Shown: in pieces, positions 14,917-24,895 of the stretch
Numbering within the stretch: position 1 is the first letter of the stretch
Layout: the number at the start of each line of letters is the position of its first letter
Assembly: GCA_947490345.1 (NCBI GenBank)
Contig: CANLGL010000058.1
Location: 1-35,280, forward strand
Length of the DNA: 35,280 bases
Direction of reading: 5' to 3'
Origin: Deltaproteobacteria bacterium
Lineage (GTDB): Bacteria > Myxococcota_A > UBA796 > SXON01
The notes under the pieces: generated by a model
Told to the model about the DNA's origin: nothing
Databases searched by the model: none
Seen by the model: only the letters and a program-made list of their open reading frames with translations
Position numbers and translations under genes: made by a program

Positions 14917-16026
14917 CTACTCCGACACGATGTCGATCGCACCCACAGGAATCGTGCCGAAGATCGGGGCAGTCGCGAGCACATCGACGTCACCGGTGCC
15001 GTCCTCGTCGTGCAGTTGGACGGTCATCGGCACGCTCGCGCCCGCGGATGCAAACCAGGGACGCGGCCAGCACGCTTCATAGTGCCAGCCAAAGTCCTCC
15101 CGGACCACGACCGCGTTGTCCGGAGGCGCCAAGAGCGACAGCTCGCGACGCTCCTTGCGGATGACCACGGTCAGGGTGTCGTGGGCGGTGCGTACATCGT
15201 CGCGGAGGCGGCCGGCCAAACAAAGGCGCTCGTCAGACCACAGGGCCGCCACGCTGAAGCTGGCGTCCGCAGGGCCGTGCCAATGCTCCCGAACGTCGGC
15301 CTGCCAAGGGGCATCGACGACCTCTGGCTCAGCCGCCGCCCACTCGTCGAGCACGCCGTCGACCACCACGTCGCCCAACGCCGCACGCAACGTCCCGCGC
15401 CCGCGAAACGTGCGGTCGATGTACTCCGCTACCCGGGCGGACGGCGCCTTTAGATACCAGCGGACGCCGACCACCGCGCTCACTCGGGTGGCAACCACGT
15501 CCGCCCGCGCCGCTTCGGTCTGGTGTGGCTGCCGGAATCGCAGCGTCTTGTCGTCGAGCTCGAGGCGAAACCCCGACCCGGGCCCGGTGCGGGTCAAAGG
15601 GAGCTCCGGGAATGGTTCGGCCACCTCGCGACAACGACCGGTCAACAACGCGCAGGCCCAACCCTCGGTACCGTCGCGCGGGAAGAGCCAGACGTCGCGA
15701 TCATCGAGCCGCGTGACCCGGACCTGCTCGGTGCCCGGCGTCAGAAACGGCACCCGCGCCCCGCCCAAGCGCTCGGTCAGGTGCCAGCTGTACCGGTCGT
15801 CGTCATCGGGCTCCACCGCAAACACCGCCTCCGAGCCCGGCAACTCCAACCCTCTTGCGATCCGCACATCCACGTGTCCGCGAGGATTGGGTTCGACGGA
15901 GAAATAGGCCGTCACGCGCTGGTGCCCCGCCAGCACCATCGCAACGGCAACCGCGCGGGGAAGGCGATCCGGATCGGCCTGCTCCTGGTGAGTGGAGCAC
16001 GCGGCCAGCAGCGCAAGCAGGGTCAT
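14917..16026 (-). CDS. Lipoprotein with CBM9-like domain
   Basis: The 369-residue protein starts at ATG 16026, inside an ATGA overlap with the upstream gene, which fixes the start. A short lipoprotein signal is present (MTLLALLAAC; Cys at residue 10). The N-terminal half has strands such as RVTAYFSVEPNPRGHVDVRI and VWLFPRDGTEGWACALLTG. The C-terminal part (residues about 210-369) has the pattern of a CBM9-like carbohydrate-binding beta sandwich: VVVDGVLDEWAAAEPEVV, then SFSVAALWSDERLCLAGRL and HYEACWPRPWF. It is the last gene of the tonB-exbBDD unit. An envelope sensor or polysaccharide-binding role is inferred from the domain. It is convergent with the UbiA gene, with 3 bases between stops. 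Confidence 0.75.
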   Translation of the reverse strand: MTLLALLAACSTHQEQADPDRLPRAVAVAMVLAGHQRVTAYFSVEPNPRGHVDVRIARGLELPGSEAVFAVEPDDDDRYSWHLTERLGGARVPFLTPGTEQVRVTRLDDRDVWLFPRDGTEGWACALLTGRCREVAEPFPELPLTRTGPGSGFRLELDDKTLRFRQPHQTEAARADVVATRVSAVVGVRWYLKAPSARVAEYIDRTFRGRGTLRAALGDVVVDGVLDEWAAAEPEVVDAPWQADVREHWHGPADASFSVAALWSDERLCLAGRLRDDVRTAHDTLTVVIRKERRELSLLAPPDNAVVVREDFGWHYEACWPRPWFASAGASVPMTVQLHDEDGTGDVDVLATAPIFGTIPVGAIDIVSE

Positions 16027-16562
16027 GACCCCACGGCGGCCCACAGCGCCTCCCCGTCGACAAGCGCTGACGGACCCGCGCCGTACCAACTGTAGCGGAC
16101 CACCCCGTCCGCCCCCACGACAAAGGCAGCGGGCAGCTGGTCCGGATTGGCCTCCGGCATCGGTTGACCGGTACGCACCACGCTCACGGCTCTACGAAGC
16201 AGGTCCGGCCTGGCTCGCAGCAACAATGCCGCCAGCCCGCCAGCCCTGCCGACGCCCCACGCGCCGGTGTGCTGTCCGGACTCGTCGCAGAGCACCGGAA
16301 ACAGGACGTGGTGCCGTGGAACGAAGTCTCGGGCGGCCTCCAAGGGGGACCGGGTGATCCCCACCATGCCGCCCGCTTCGGCATCCACTCGCGGCCAGAT
16401 CGCCGTGAGGCGCTGGACGTTTTCCAGCGCCGACGCCCCGGAAAGTCCACCGAGGAACACCACGATCACCGGCCCTCGGCGTTGCAACCTGGCAAGGTCG
16501 AAGGGGAGGCCGAAGACGGGTTGTCCCACCAGGAGCGGCGCCACCGCGCCAGGGCTGATCAC
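16023..16562 (-). CDS. Peroxiredoxin/AhpC-TSA-like protein lacking the peroxidatic cysteine
   Basis: The start is taken at GTG 16562, which overlaps the stop of the upstream globin as GTGA (a TTG nine bases upstream is possible). The protein has about 179 residues and the AhpC/TSA thioredoxin-fold order: APLLVGQPVFGLPFDLARL, VIVVFLGGLSGASALENVQ, VGITRSPLEAARDFVP, LFPVLCDESGQHTGAWGVG and AAFVVGADGVVRYSWYG. The place normally held by TxxC (after the FLGG strand) is GLSGASALENV, so the peroxidatic Cys is missing; the only remaining Cys is in FPVLCDESG. It may therefore be a non-enzymatic relative or a sensor or partner of the globin next to it. Family assignment is good, function unknown. Confidence 0.72.
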   Translation of the reverse strand: MISPGAVAPLLVGQPVFGLPFDLARLQRRGPVIVVFLGGLSGASALENVQRLTAIWPRVDAEAGGMVGITRSPLEAARDFVPRHHVLFPVLCDESGQHTGAWGVGRAGGLAALLLRARPDLLRRAVSVVRTGQPMPEANPDQLPAAFVVGADGVVRYSWYGAGPSALVDGEALWAAVGS

Positions 16563-16921
16563 GGCGTGCAATCCGTGCCATCGGTCATCTGCGCTTGGAG
16601 GAGAAGCTGGGCATCGATCCAGGCGTCGCGGACCTCCTCAGGAAAACCAGCCAGCTCGGTGCGCAAAAGCGCGAGGCGGCGCCGAAACTGGCCGCCATTG
16701 ATGCGCAGCTGCCGATGCAGAGGCACAATGGCCCGGCCGGTGTAGGGAACATCACCACCAAGCGTGCGTACCGCGTGTTCGAACTCGTGGAGCTTGATCC
16801 TTCCAAGATCCTTGCCCTCAAAAAAAAACCCGATGACGAAGTCCGCCGCCATTCGGTCCACGAAGCGGTCCACCGCCGCGCGCACCGCGGACTCGCCGCC
16901 GGCACGCGCCAACAGACTCAC
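16559..16921 (-). CDS. Truncated haemoglobin-like protein
   Basis: The 120-residue protein fits the group I truncated globin: GGESAVRAAVDRFVDRMA (helices A/B), IGFFFEGKDLGRIKLHEFEH, AVRTLGGDVPYTGRAIV (the GG and YTGR signatures), the proximal His in IVPLHRQLRINGGQF, and a C-terminal H helix. The start ATG 16921 overlaps the stop of the ExbD gene (ATGA). Two residues that line the distal haem pocket in typical members appear changed: the B10 position is Val (RFVDRM) in place of Tyr, and the E7 region reads KLHEFEH. Haem binding is plausible because the proximal His is kept; oxygen chemistry may differ. Its place inside a TonB/ExbBD unit is unusual. Confidence 0.8.
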   Translation of the reverse strand: MSLLARAGGESAVRAAVDRFVDRMAADFVIGFFFEGKDLGRIKLHEFEHAVRTLGGDVPYTGRAIVPLHRQLRINGGQFRRRLALLRTELAGFPEEVRDAWIDAQLLLQAQMTDGTDCTP

Positions 16922-17415
16922 GGAAGTGGAGCCACGGGGGTAGGCGGCGCGGCCAACCTCATCAATTCATCGGCGGTCAGCTTTTCGGGACCCGTTTCCT
17001 TGAGCTCGGCGAAACCGACGCGCTTGGCGCCCATTTCTCGCGCGACGTCGATGACATGGACCACGGTTTCGTACTTTGCCTCCCCGTTGGCGTCGACGAA
17101 GACGTTGCGCTCGTCGATGACCCGGCCCTTGAGCTGGGCCTTGAGGTCGGCGCGCAGCGTCAATTCGTCCTTCGGCACCATGTTCAGCGCGTAGCTGTTG
17201 TCCCCAAACACCGAGATCATCAACTGCTTTTTGTTCGGGTCCGGCGGAGGTGGCGGCGTGTCCTCGGTTGGCGGCAACTCCGCCGGCAGCTTCTGCACCG
17301 TCATCGGCGTGATGATCATGAAGATGATCAACAGCACCAGCACCACGTCGATGAGCGGCGTGACGTTGATCTCGTCCATGGAGCCGCCGCTGGAACCTCC
17401 CACCTTGGCGCCCAT
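16918..17415 (-). CDS. exbD: ExbD/TolR-family biopolymer transport protein (second copy)
   Basis: The 165-residue protein has the ExbD/TolR layout: a short cytoplasmic N-terminus (MGAKVGGSSGGSMDEINV), one membrane helix with the essential Asp in TPLIDVVLVLLIIFMIITP, and a periplasmic domain (NKKQLMISVFGDNSYALN, VFVDANGEAKYETVVHVID). A Pro-rich linker (DTPPPPPDP) is at about residues 55-65. It starts at ATG 17415, overlapping the stop of the first ExbD by one base (TGATG), and ends in an ATGA overlap with the globin. With ExbB and TonB it transmits proton-motive force to the outer membrane. Confidence 0.92.
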   Translation of the reverse strand: MGAKVGGSSGGSMDEINVTPLIDVVLVLLIIFMIITPMTVQKLPAELPPTEDTPPPPPDPNKKQLMISVFGDNSYALNMVPKDELTLRADLKAQLKGRVIDERNVFVDANGEAKYETVVHVIDVAREMGAKRVGFAELKETGPEKLTADELMRLAAPPTPVAPLP

Positions 17416-17852
17416 CAGTTACCCCCGGCCGTCGGCTTGTCGGTGGCCAGGAGCATCGTGTCCGTAAACGGCACGTTCTCGTGGATCTCGTCGATGACGA
17501 CCCGCACCTGCCGGTAGGTGGCGTTGCGGTCGCCCTTGACGACGAGGGGCCGGAGCTTGCCATCGTCCCCCTCCCGCTGCGCGGCGATCTCGTCCACGAG
17601 GGTGTCGATGAGCACCGGCTTCTTGTCGACGAAGACGGACCCGTCCCCCTTGACGCCGATGACCAGGTTCGTCCCCATGTCCTTTTCGGATTCCGCGGTC
17701 TGGGCCGGCGGCAGCGCCACGTCGACGCCCGAGCTGAGCATCGGCGTGATCACCATGAAGATGATCAGGAGCACGAGCACGACGTCGACCAGCGGCGTGA
17801 CATTGATGTCCGCCATCGCGCCGCCCTTCTTTCCTCCGACCTTCGCGCCCAT
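17415..17852 (-). CDS. exbD: ExbD/TolR-family biopolymer transport protein (first copy)
   Basis: The 145-residue protein (ATG 17852) has MGAKVGGKKGGAMADINV, then TPLVDVVLVLLIIFMVITP with the conserved Asp, and a periplasmic part including NLVIGVKGDGSVFVDKKP, RPLVVKGDRNATYRQVRVV and TDTMLLATDKPTAGGN. It is a paralogue of the next gene (16918-17415). Both keep the same first motif but differ in the periplasmic domain. Two ExbD proteins with one ExbB is a frequent arrangement in Myxococcota and Bacteroidota TonB systems. It lies 25 bases behind the ExbB stop. Confidence 0.92.
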   Translation of the reverse strand: MGAKVGGKKGGAMADINVTPLVDVVLVLLIIFMVITPMLSSGVDVALPPAQTAESEKDMGTNLVIGVKGDGSVFVDKKPVLIDTLVDEIAAQREGDDGKLRPLVVKGDRNATYRQVRVVIDEIHENVPFTDTMLLATDKPTAGGN

Positions 17853-17877
17853 GCCCTCTGTTCCTCCTCGCCCGCTC

Positions 17878-18621
17878 TTACTTGGCCGCCGTGACTTCCG
17901 ACCGCCGCAACACGTCCTTCTCGAAGAAGTCGCGCAACTCGTGCGTCGCGACGGATACATCCTTCAGGATGTCGTCGATGACCGCGTTGAAGTAGTTGTA
18001 GAACCAGATTGCAATGGTTGCGACGGCGATGCCAACCGCGGTGGAGACCAGCGCCTCACCGATGGAGCCCGACAACGAGGCGATGTCGGCGCCGCCCTCG
18101 GTCTTCATCTTGCCGAACGCGTTGATGATGCCGAAGATGGTGCCGACGAGCCCGACGAAGGGGGCGGTCGAGCCGGTGGTGGCGAGGATGTTCATGCCCT
18201 TACGCAGCGCCGAGCCCTCTTCCAAGGTCACCGTCTCCAGCGCCCGGTCAGCGGCCGCGATGCCGTGCTTGTCGGTGCGGGCCGAGTATTCCTTGAGCGC
18301 CGCGGAGAGGATCACCGCGAGGTACGACTTGTTGAACTGCTCCCCGGCCGCGAGCTTGATCGCACCGGCAAGATCGTTGTTCTTCAAGGGCGCGCCGATG
18401 GCGCCGGCCAGCGCCCGCGACTGGCCACGCGCGGCCATGAAAAACAGGATGCGCTCCGACGCCACGTACACACAGGCGAAGAGCATCAGGATCATCGTGA
18501 CGAGCACGATACGCGCCGGAACCCCCATCGCGGCCCAGACGGCGCCAGGAGAGAGATCCAGGCCACCCGCGGCGTGCGCAGTGTCGGCGGCCATGGCGGA
18601 GACGATGAGAGCGAGCAGCAT
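17878..18621 (-). CDS. exbB: ExbB/TolQ/MotA-family proton channel protein
   Basis: The 247-residue protein starts at ATG 18621. It shows the MotA/TolQ/ExbB pattern: a first membrane helix (VPARIVLVTMILMLFACVYV), a cytoplasmic helical region (ALKEYSARTDKHGIAAADRA, LEEGSALRKGMNILATTG), and two late helices, APFVGLVGTIFGIINAF and GEALVSTAVGIAVATIAIW. The conserved TGSTAPFVGLVGTI and STAVGIAVA motifs are present. An N-terminal stretch (residues 1-20, MLLALIVSAMAADTAHA) resembles a signal peptide. It lies 8 bases behind TonB and before two ExbD genes. Confidence 0.92.
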   Translation of the reverse strand: MLLALIVSAMAADTAHAAGGLDLSPGAVWAAMGVPARIVLVTMILMLFACVYVASERILFFMAARGQSRALAGAIGAPLKNNDLAGAIKLAAGEQFNKSYLAVILSAALKEYSARTDKHGIAAADRALETVTLEEGSALRKGMNILATTGSTAPFVGLVGTIFGIINAFGKMKTEGGADIASLSGSIGEALVSTAVGIAVATIAIWFYNYFNAVIDDILKDVSVATHELRDFFEKDVLRRSEVTAAK

Positions 18622-18629
18622 GGCGTGTC

Positions 18630-19337
18630 CTAGTTCGTGAGTTTGAAGATGAAGTTCAGATCGAACTGCGCGCGCACAGGCACGCCGCCGTCCAGGAGCG
18701 GGTACCACTCATATTTTTCGGCGGCAGCGCGGGCGCTCGCCTTGAACAGTTCGGGGCAGGCCTTGAAGGTGATGGCCTCGGCCCGACCGTTGGTGCCCAC
18801 GACGACGTGGACGATGCACTTTTCGCTCTTGAGGCCGAGTTGTTTGGCGGCCTCCGGAAATTCCGGCAGCTGCCGAAGCTTTACCTGGACCTCGCTGTAG
18901 TGCACCGTCTTGATGCCGGTGCCACCGAGCTGGCCGCCCAGCACCCCGTCCTTGACGCCGTCCACCACGCCGTCCTTGACCCCGTCCACGACGCCATCCT
19001 TCATGCCGCCGTCCTCGCCCTCGGGCTCGTCTTCCACGGGCGGCGGCACTTCCTCGAGGAGCACCGGCACGTCGGGCACAACCTCGGGCTCGATCTTCTC
19101 TTCCTTCTTCTCCTTTTTCTTCCCACCACCGGCCGGCGGCGGCGGGGGAGGAGGGGGCGGCGGGAGCATGTCGACCGCGACGAGCTTGTCTTGAACCTCG
19201 GCGACGATTTCCGGTGCTTTCACCGAAATAATGATCATCAGCCCCAGGAGCGAGCCGTTGAACAACAGCGACAGCAGCACCGAACCAGCGGTGCGGCCGG
19301 CGCTCTGCTTGCGGGTGCGGCCTACGTTGTCGAACAT
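18630..19337 (-). CDS. tonB: Energy transducer TonB
   Basis: The 235-residue protein starts at ATG 19337 with an AGGA site 8 bases upstream. The N-terminal membrane anchor is at residues about 20-40 (SVLLSLLFNGSLLGLMIIIS). A run of ten prolines follows (about 59-68), then a Lys/Glu-rich spacer, an acidic segment with the repeated motif DGVVDGVKDGV, and the C-terminal TonB fold (about 145-235: VKLRQLPEFPEAAKQLGL, CIVHVVVGTNGRAEAITF, YEWYPLLDGGVPVRAQFDL). It connects the ExbB-ExbD proton channel to outer-membrane receptors. No TonB-dependent receptor is visible in this window. It is the first gene of a seven-gene minus-strand unit. Confidence 0.92.
   Translation of the reverse strand: MFDNVGRTRKQSAGRTAGSVLLSLLFNGSLLGLMIIISVKAPEIVAEVQDKLVAVDMLPPPPPPPPPPAGGGKKKEKKEEKIEPEVVPDVPVLLEEVPPPVEDEPEGEDGGMKDGVVDGVKDGVVDGVKDGVLGGQLGGTGIKTVHYSEVQVKLRQLPEFPEAAKQLGLKSEKCIVHVVVGTNGRAEAITFKACPELFKASARAAAEKYEWYPLLDGGVPVRAQFDLNFIFKLTN
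18946..18993. repeat. Two 24-bp tandem repeats inside tonB
   Basis: Positions 18946-18969 and 18970-18993 are near-identical 24-bp units, with a partial third unit starting at 18994. They encode the in-frame peptide repeat DGVKDGVV in the flexible spacer of TonB. The change of repeat number would alter the length of the periplasm-spanning linker without a frame change. Confidence 0.8.
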
Positions 19338-19367
19338 CGGCGGAGTCCTCGTTCCCAGAAGCGACCG

Positions 19368-19399
19368 AGACTACCCGCTACTTGCACGGCGATTGTCAA
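19368..19399 (-). promoter_or_regulatory. Candidate promoter of the tonB unit
   Basis: On the minus strand a perfect TTGACA (19394-19399) is followed after 20 bases by TAGTCT (19368-19373), about 30 bases before the TonB start at 19337. The spacing is longer than the usual 17, so the -10 assignment is weak. The only gap in front of tonB is the 70 bases between its start and the xseB stop (19408), so a promoter in it would serve the whole downstream unit. Confidence 0.35.
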
Positions 19400-19407
19400 C
19401 GGGATGT

Positions 19408-19628
19408 TCATTCGGCGTTTCGATCCGGTGCCGGCGCCGAAAGCACCGTCACCCGTGCGTCGGCTGCGTCGAGACGTTCGTGACACTGGCGGACCAGCGC
19501 CACGCCGTCTTCGAAGAGGCGCAGGGCGTCGTCCAACGGGAGATCGCCCGACTCAAGCTTCTGCACCCGCTCTTCAAGCTGCCGTAAGGCCTGCTCGAAG
19601 CTCAGGGGCTCGACGGCGGCCTCCGTGC

Positions 19629-19632
<4 letters not shown>
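19408..19632 (-). CDS. xseB: Exodeoxyribonuclease VII small subunit
   Basis: The 74-residue protein has the full XseB pattern: LSFEQALRQLEERVQKLESG, DLPLDDALRLFEDGVALVRQ, CHERLDAADARVTVL. The small subunit binds the XseA catalytic subunit in the exonuclease VII complex, which degrades single-stranded DNA. The start ATG 19632 overlaps the stop of the gene upstream as ATGA. No xseA is present in the window, so the large subunit must be encoded elsewhere. Its coupling to a helicase-associated protein and an XPB helicase suggests a DNA-repair gene set. Confidence 0.92.
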
Positions 19633-21914
<2,282 letters not shown>

Positions 21915-21935
21915 CGCGGCGTCCTGCCCCGGCTC

Positions 21936-23612
21936 CTAGGAGGAGCCCTCCTGGATGTAGTACCGGTAGCCTTGTTCGGTGAGAAAAAGCTGGCGTTTCA
22001 TCGCAAACTCCTGCTCCTTGCTCTCACGCGTGACAACGCTGTAGAAGTGTGCCCCGTCCGCCTTCGGTCGCAGCACCCGGCCGAGGCGCTGCGCCTCTTC
22101 CTGCCGCGAGCCGAAGGAGCCTGAAACCTGTATTGCAACGTTTGCATCAGGAAGATCGATCGAGAAGTTGGCGACCTTGCTGACGATCAGCAGCTTGATC
22201 TCGCCGGTTCGGAACTTGCCAAAAAGGACGTCGCGCATCGGGCCGGGCGTTTCCCCCGTGATGAGCGGCGCCTTGTAGCGCTTGGCGATTTCGTGGAGCT
22301 GGTCGAGGTAGGTTCCGATCACCAAGACGTTGTCGTTCTTGTGGCGCGCCACCAGCCCGTCGATCACCTCGAGTTTGGCCGGGTTGACCGCAGCCAGCCT
22401 GAACTTCTCGCCCTCGCGGGCCTTTTCGTACGTCAGCGCGGCGCCGTTCTTCCAGCCGACCCGCACTTCGTAGCACTTGGCCTCGGCGATAAAACCCTGT
22501 TCTTCGAGCGACTGCCACGCCATGTCGAAGCGCTTCGGGCCCACCAACGAGAAGACGTCGCCCTCGCGGCCGTCCTCGCGCACCAACGTCGCCGTCAGGC
22601 CCAGCCGGCGCCGGCCCTGAAGTTCCGCCGTCGCCCCGAAAACGGGTGCCGGCAAGAGGTGAACCTCGTCGTAGACGATGAGCCCCCAGTTCTGGTCCTC
22701 GAACAGATGCAGGTGAGCGAAGGCGACGTCCTTGGACGCCCGCCAGGTCATGATCTGGTAGGTGGCGACGGTCACATCGCGGATGTTCTTGGTCTCGCCG
22801 GTGTAGGCGCCAACCTGGCTTTCGGTGAGGTTGGTCTTGTCGAGGATCTCGCGGACCCACTGGTTCACCGCGGCGCCATTGGTGGCCAGGATGAGCGTCT
22901 TCTGACCCACCCTCGCCATCGCCTCGATCGCCACAACGGTCTTTCCGGCGCCGCACGGGAGCACGATCACGCCGTTTCCGCCGGCGGGCCGGCCGTCCTG
23001 GAACCAGCGATCCGCCGAGGTTTTCTGGTAGTCACGGATCACGAAGGGCTTGCCATTGCTCAGCAGGGTGGGACGCAACGTCACCTTGAGCGGGTCGCCT
23101 TCGATGAAGCCGGCCAGATCTTCGACTGGCCAGCCGGCGCAGAGCATCCGCTGCTTGAAGATGCCGCGATGGCCGCCCCCGATCGCGAGGTACCGCTTGC
23201 CGTCTTCGACGAGCAGCTCGCGCACCTGCTTGACCTGACCCACCAACTTCGCCACGTAGGCGCTGGCGAACTCCAACCGAAGCAGCTTGGGGTCGTCGGG
23301 GTGGCGCTGCAACTTGACGAGGCCGTAGCGCTCGATGGTCTCACCCACCTGGGTCAGAACGTCGGGCGGCACGTCGAACTTGGACCACGCGCGCAGCCCA
23401 TCCACGATCTCGGCGCGCGTCATGCCGCTGGACGCGGCGTTCCACAACGTCAACGGGTGGATCCGGTAGGTGTGAAGGTGCTCCGGGGAGGTTTCCAATT
23501 CCGCAAAGCGGCTGAGGAAGTCGCGGACTTCCTCATACTTCGGGTGCTTGGTCTCCAAGAGGACCTTGCCATCCCCCTGAACGATCAAGGGGTTGTCAGG
23601 CCTGACGTGCAT
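21936..23612 (-). CDS. XPB-type DNA repair helicase (superfamily 2)
   Basis: The 558-residue protein is of the length of bacterial XPB/Ssl2 relatives. It has an N-terminal damage-recognition-like region (about 1-190, LIVQGDGKVLLETKHPKYEE) and the Q-like RDYQKTSADRWF. SF2 helicase motifs follow: Walker A PCGAGKT (P219-T225), DEVH box (D315-H318), GLTATLVREDG, and motif VI QEEAQRLGRVLRP. The C-terminal RecA lobe includes LVIGTYLDQLHEIAKRY and KLLIVSKVANFSIDLPDA. It presumably unwinds DNA in nucleotide excision repair or related processes. The helicase-associated gene downstream (19629-21914) is probably its partner. The start is ATG 23612. Confidence 0.93.
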   Translation of the reverse strand: MHVRPDNPLIVQGDGKVLLETKHPKYEEVRDFLSRFAELETSPEHLHTYRIHPLTLWNAASSGMTRAEIVDGLRAWSKFDVPPDVLTQVGETIERYGLVKLQRHPDDPKLLRLEFASAYVAKLVGQVKQVRELLVEDGKRYLAIGGGHRGIFKQRMLCAGWPVEDLAGFIEGDPLKVTLRPTLLSNGKPFVIRDYQKTSADRWFQDGRPAGGNGVIVLPCGAGKTVVAIEAMARVGQKTLILATNGAAVNQWVREILDKTNLTESQVGAYTGETKNIRDVTVATYQIMTWRASKDVAFAHLHLFEDQNWGLIVYDEVHLLPAPVFGATAELQGRRRLGLTATLVREDGREGDVFSLVGPKRFDMAWQSLEEQGFIAEAKCYEVRVGWKNGAALTYEKAREGEKFRLAAVNPAKLEVIDGLVARHKNDNVLVIGTYLDQLHEIAKRYKAPLITGETPGPMRDVLFGKFRTGEIKLLIVSKVANFSIDLPDANVAIQVSGSFGSRQEEAQRLGRVLRPKADGAHFYSVVTRESKEQEFAMKRQLFLTEQGYRYYIQEGSS

Positions 23613-23681
23613 CGGTCTTCAAAGGCTCTCCGCGATGCTCCCGGCCGGATGAACCGTTCCCGGGAGTCTCCCCACAACTTG

Positions 23682-24320
23682 TCACGGTAGCGGATCGTTG
23701 TCAAGCGGGGCGTTGAGCCCGGCCAAACGTTGGGCCAGCGCCCGCCGCACCGCGGGGCCGTCCGGCGCCGCCCCCAGCTCGCTCGCCATGCTGGTGAGCA
23801 GCGCAGCGTCGAGGCCACAGGGACGGGCACGTCGGAACCACCCGAGGTCGGGATCCACGTTGAGCGCAAGGCCATGCCACGTGACCCAGCGACGGCAGGC
23901 GATGCCGATACTCGCGAGCTTTCGCCCGTTGGTCCAGACCCCGGTGTTGCGCGGATCACGCTCCCCGCGGAGCCCAAAGGCGCCCACGGTATCGATCACG
24001 ACTTGCTCCAAGCGACGGAGCCAGGCGTGCAGGTCCCGCCCGGGACCCGTCAGCTTGCAGATCGGGTAGGCGACCAGTTGGCCGGGGCCATGCCAGGTGA
24101 CGTCCCCGCCGCGCTCCACCTCGATTACCTCGGCGCCGCCGGCATCGAGGAGGTTCTGGAGCGCTCCCGCCTTACGTCCGACGGTGTAGACCGGTGGGTC
24201 GTGTTCCACGAGGAACACGGTGTCATCCACGCGGTCGTGGATGCGGTCTTCCAAGGTTCGCACCTGGATTTCCCACACCTCGCGATAGCCGCGACGGCCG
24301 AGATCTACAACGACGGCCAC
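23682..24320 (-). CDS. lipB: Octanoyltransferase (lipoate biosynthesis)
   Basis: The 212-residue protein is read from GTG 24320, overlapping the end of tmk by 16 bases. It transfers octanoyl from acyl carrier protein to lipoyl domains. Signature motifs: VFLVEHDPPVYTVGRKAG, RGGDVTWHGPGQLVAYPI, RKLASIGIACRRWVTWHGLA with the catalytic Lys, and the catalytic Cys (C168) in ARPCGLDAALLTSM. The length is normal for the family. It lies in the same transcript as tmk. No lipA is present in the window. Confidence 0.93.
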   Translation of the reverse strand: MAVVVDLGRRGYREVWEIQVRTLEDRIHDRVDDTVFLVEHDPPVYTVGRKAGALQNLLDAGGAEVIEVERGGDVTWHGPGQLVAYPICKLTGPGRDLHAWLRRLEQVVIDTVGAFGLRGERDPRNTGVWTNGRKLASIGIACRRWVTWHGLALNVDPDLGWFRRARPCGLDAALLTSMASELGAAPDGPAVRRALAQRLAGLNAPLDNDPLP

Positions 24321-24895
24321 ACGGCGCCCCGCACCCGCTGATGCACCTGGTCCGCGCTCCCCGACGCGTCGATCCGAACGATGCGGTCGCCCCTGGCCGC
24401 GCACCGCGCAATCGCCGCCTCGTAGGCCCGAGAAATCCGCTCCAACTGCTCCAGCGTCTCGAACCGATCCCGCACCCCCCCGCGCGCCTCCACCCGTCGG
24501 AGGCACTCGCCAGGCTCCAGATCGAGCATCACCACCGCATCCGCCGCGGGAAACTCAGCATTATAAGCCCATACCCGGTTGAGTCCCAACGCGAGCGACT
24601 GGTAGGCCAGCGAGCTGAGGAAGTAGCGATCGGTGAGGACGACCTCCCCACGTGCACGCGCTGGAAGCACGGTCCGATCGAGGTGATCGCGACGGTCGGC
24701 AGCGAAGAGCATGCCAAAAACTGCGTCGCCCACCGCTCCCCCGGCGAGCTGCTCCCGAATGAGGCGGCCGACCGGCCCATCCGACGGCTCCCGCGTCCGA
24801 CAGACTGCTCGCCCGTCAGCAGCAAGGGCCGCTTCAAACATCGAAATCTGCGTGGTCCCCCCGCTGCCGTCGAGACCTTCGAACGCAATGAACAT
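24305..24895 (-). CDS. tmk: Thymidylate kinase with altered Walker A
   Basis: The 196-residue protein (ATG 24895) has the thymidylate-kinase order: MFIAFEGLDGSGGTTQ, TREPSDGPVGRLIREQLAG with the DGPVG loop, the DR motif in TDRYFLSSLAYQSLALG, a lid with RRVEARGGVRDRFETLEQLE and the final IVRIDASGSADQVHQRV. It makes dTDP from dTMP. The P-loop Lys of GxxGxGKTT is replaced by Gly at residue 13 (GLDGSGGTTQ), which is unusual; related variants with Thr at that place are, from memory, known in some Myxococcota tmk. All other landmarks are kept, so I still call it a kinase. Confidence 0.85.
   Translation of the reverse strand: MFIAFEGLDGSGGTTQISMFEAALAADGRAVCRTREPSDGPVGRLIREQLAGGAVGDAVFGMLFAADRRDHLDRTVLPARARGEVVLTDRYFLSSLAYQSLALGLNRVWAYNAEFPAADAVVMLDLEPGECLRRVEARGGVRDRFETLEQLERISRAYEAAIARCAARGDRIVRIDASGSADQVHQRVRGAVWPSL

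Noticed and set aside
23694..23699. TTGACA near the end of lipB as a promoter for the genes behind it
   Set aside because: It lies on the minus strand in the coding end of lipB, with no matching -10 at 16-18 bases and no gene start close behind it.
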